Source: an uncultured Chitinophaga sp.
GTDB taxonomy: Bacteria; Bacteroidota; Bacteroidia; Chitinophagales; Chitinophagaceae
NCBI RefSeq assembly: GCF_937874145.1
Contig: NZ_CALNBI010000235.1
Location: 1-14,436, forward strand
Direction of reading: 5' to 3'
DNA: 14,436 nucleotides
The notes under the pieces: model-generated
The model's input: only the letters and a program-made list of their open reading frames with translations
The model's database searches: none
Told to the model about the DNA's origin: nothing
Shown: positions 13,659 to 14,436 of the stretch, in pieces
How positions within the stretch are numbered: position 1 is the first letter of the stretch
Layout of the letters: each line of letters opens with the position of its first letter
Translations under genes and position numbers: made by a program

Positions 13659-14436
13659 ATGCAAAAAATTGCATTTGGTTCCGGGATTCCCATGCCCGTA
13701 CAAACCGTTGCCGCCCATTACCGGGCGCCACGGCCAGGGCAGGTGAGAAGCACCGGGATCGCAACCAAAATCATGTTAGTCATGAAGTTGACTATTTTTC
13801 TGCTGCTCATCTCATTTTTTTCAGTGCTGGGGAAAGGTAAAGCCCAGCAGGTAACGTTGTCGGGGAAGCAGCTTTCCCTGCAGCAAATCTTTACCGCCAT
13901 CGAACAACAAACAGGCTATGTGACCATGGCCAACGAAGGCATTTTCGCCGGCAGCCGGCCTGTTTCACTGCAGGCAACCGCCATGCCGCTGGTATCCCTG
14001 CTGGCCCTGGCGCTCAAAGACCAGCAGATTAAATACTCCATCCAGGGCAAAACCATTTTCCTGTCCCGGAAAGCTGTGCCCGCACCTGCTTCGCCTGCTG
14101 CGGAGGCGACGATTCCGGAAGTAGTGGAGGTGCGGGTTTTCGGGCGCGTTACGGACTCGCTCATGTACCCCCTGGAAGGCGCTACCGTGCAGATCAAAGG
14201 CAGGACCGGCGGGGGGGTGACCGACAAAACAGGCTGGTTTTCCCTCGAAGCGCAACAAGGCGACAAAATCATCGTATCGTTTGTCGGGTATAAGAAAGTA
14301 GAGTTCGTGGCGGACGGAACGCCGGAGGAAAAGCTCATCGTGCTGCGCATCATGCAGACCGGCATCAGCGAATTCGCCATCGTTTCCACCGGCTACCAAC
14401 AGATCCCGAAAGAAAGGGCTACCGGATCGTTCACGT
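13659..14436 (+). CDS. SusC/RagA-family TonB-dependent transporter with STN domain, N-terminal part (runs off right edge, module 2)
   Basis: An open frame begins after a TAA at 13653-13655 and runs to the window end, giving about 259 residues. From the ATG at 13659 it reads MQKIAFGSGIPMPVQTV, a long basic lead, then MLVMKLTIFLLLISFFSVLG, a signal-peptide core, with likely cleavage after GKGKA (about residue 62). Later ATGs at 13692, 13773 and 13782 are possible starts; I chose 13659 because I recall Chitinophaga SusC homologues annotated with an MQK lead and a KIMLVMKLT core. An STN domain covers about 63-140 (LSLQQIFTAIEQQTGYVTMA). A carboxypeptidase-regulatory-like domain follows (about 150-230; VFGRVTDSLMYPLEGATVQI). 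The frame ends in VSTGYQQIPKERATGSF, the motif leading into the plug in one SusC subclass. Plug and barrel are outside the window. Confidence 0.9.
   Translation, partial: MQKIAFGSGIPMPVQTVAAHYRAPRPGQVRSTGIATKIMLVMKLTIFLLLISFFSVLGKGKAQQVTLSGKQLSLQQIFTAIEQQTGYVTMANEGIFAGSRPVSLQATAMPLVSLLALALKDQQIKYSIQGKTIFLSRKAVPAPASPAAEATIPEVVEVRVFGRVTDSLMYPLEGATVQIKGRTGGGVTDKTGWFSLEAQQGDKIIVSFVGYKKVEFVADGTPEEKLIVLRIMQTGISEFAIVSTGYQQIPKERATGSFT

Noticed and set aside
14191..14207. An AAAGGCAGGAC match to the 11-bp repeat inside the second susC
   Set aside because: It is a single copy within conserved coding sequence (IKGRTG) and lacks the tandem context; treated as coincidence.

Overview
The window looks like chromosome of a GC-rich member of the Bacteroidota, most likely the Chitinophagaceae (Chitinophaga-like). 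The basis is two SusC-type TonB-dependent transporters with STN domains, a SusD lipoprotein, two ECF sigma/FecR pairs, lipoprotein signals ending in Cys, weak or absent Shine-Dalgarno sequences, and hypothetical proteins of a style I associate with that family. The assignment comes from protein style, not from a database search.

Layout, left to right. (1) 1-452, minus strand: the N-terminal part of a PAS-type sensor kinase that runs off the left edge. (2) 709-7254, plus strand: a complete cell-surface signalling and uptake operon of ECF sigma factor, FecR-type anti-sigma factor, SusC-type transporter with an STN domain, and SusD-type lipoprotein. It is closed by a strong intrinsic terminator at 7280-7310. 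(3) 7352-9571, plus strand: a large S41-family peptidase lipoprotein in its own transcription unit. (4) 9603-11434, minus strand: two uncharacterised genes separated by an intergenic array of five 11-bp repeats with competing inverted-repeat partners. (5) 11662 to the right edge, plus strand: a second ECF sigma/FecR/SusC module of a different subclass, with the SusC cut off by the window end. A long FecR with a duplicated strand motif and an SusC with an unusually long N-terminal extension mark this subclass.

How the genes probably work together. In the known model, a ligand bound by SusC/SusD in the outer membrane is reported by the STN domain of SusC across the periplasm to the C-terminal part of FecR. 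FecR then releases or activates the ECF sigma factor, which raises expression of the transporter. Both modules have the parts for this. Nothing here identifies the ligands: there is no glycoside hydrolase, polysaccharide lyase or sulfatase in the window. The only adjacent hydrolase is the S41 peptidase, so a peptide ligand for module 1 is possible but unproven.

No RNA genes, insertion sequences, CRISPR arrays or phage genes were seen. No gene-free stretch exceeds 300 bases; the longest are 453-708 (divergent gap between the kinase and the first sigma gene, no convincing promoter seen) and 10359-10615 (the repeat array). I see no wholly new system. The least explained items are the repeat array, the two hypothetical genes and the structured leader of the second susC.
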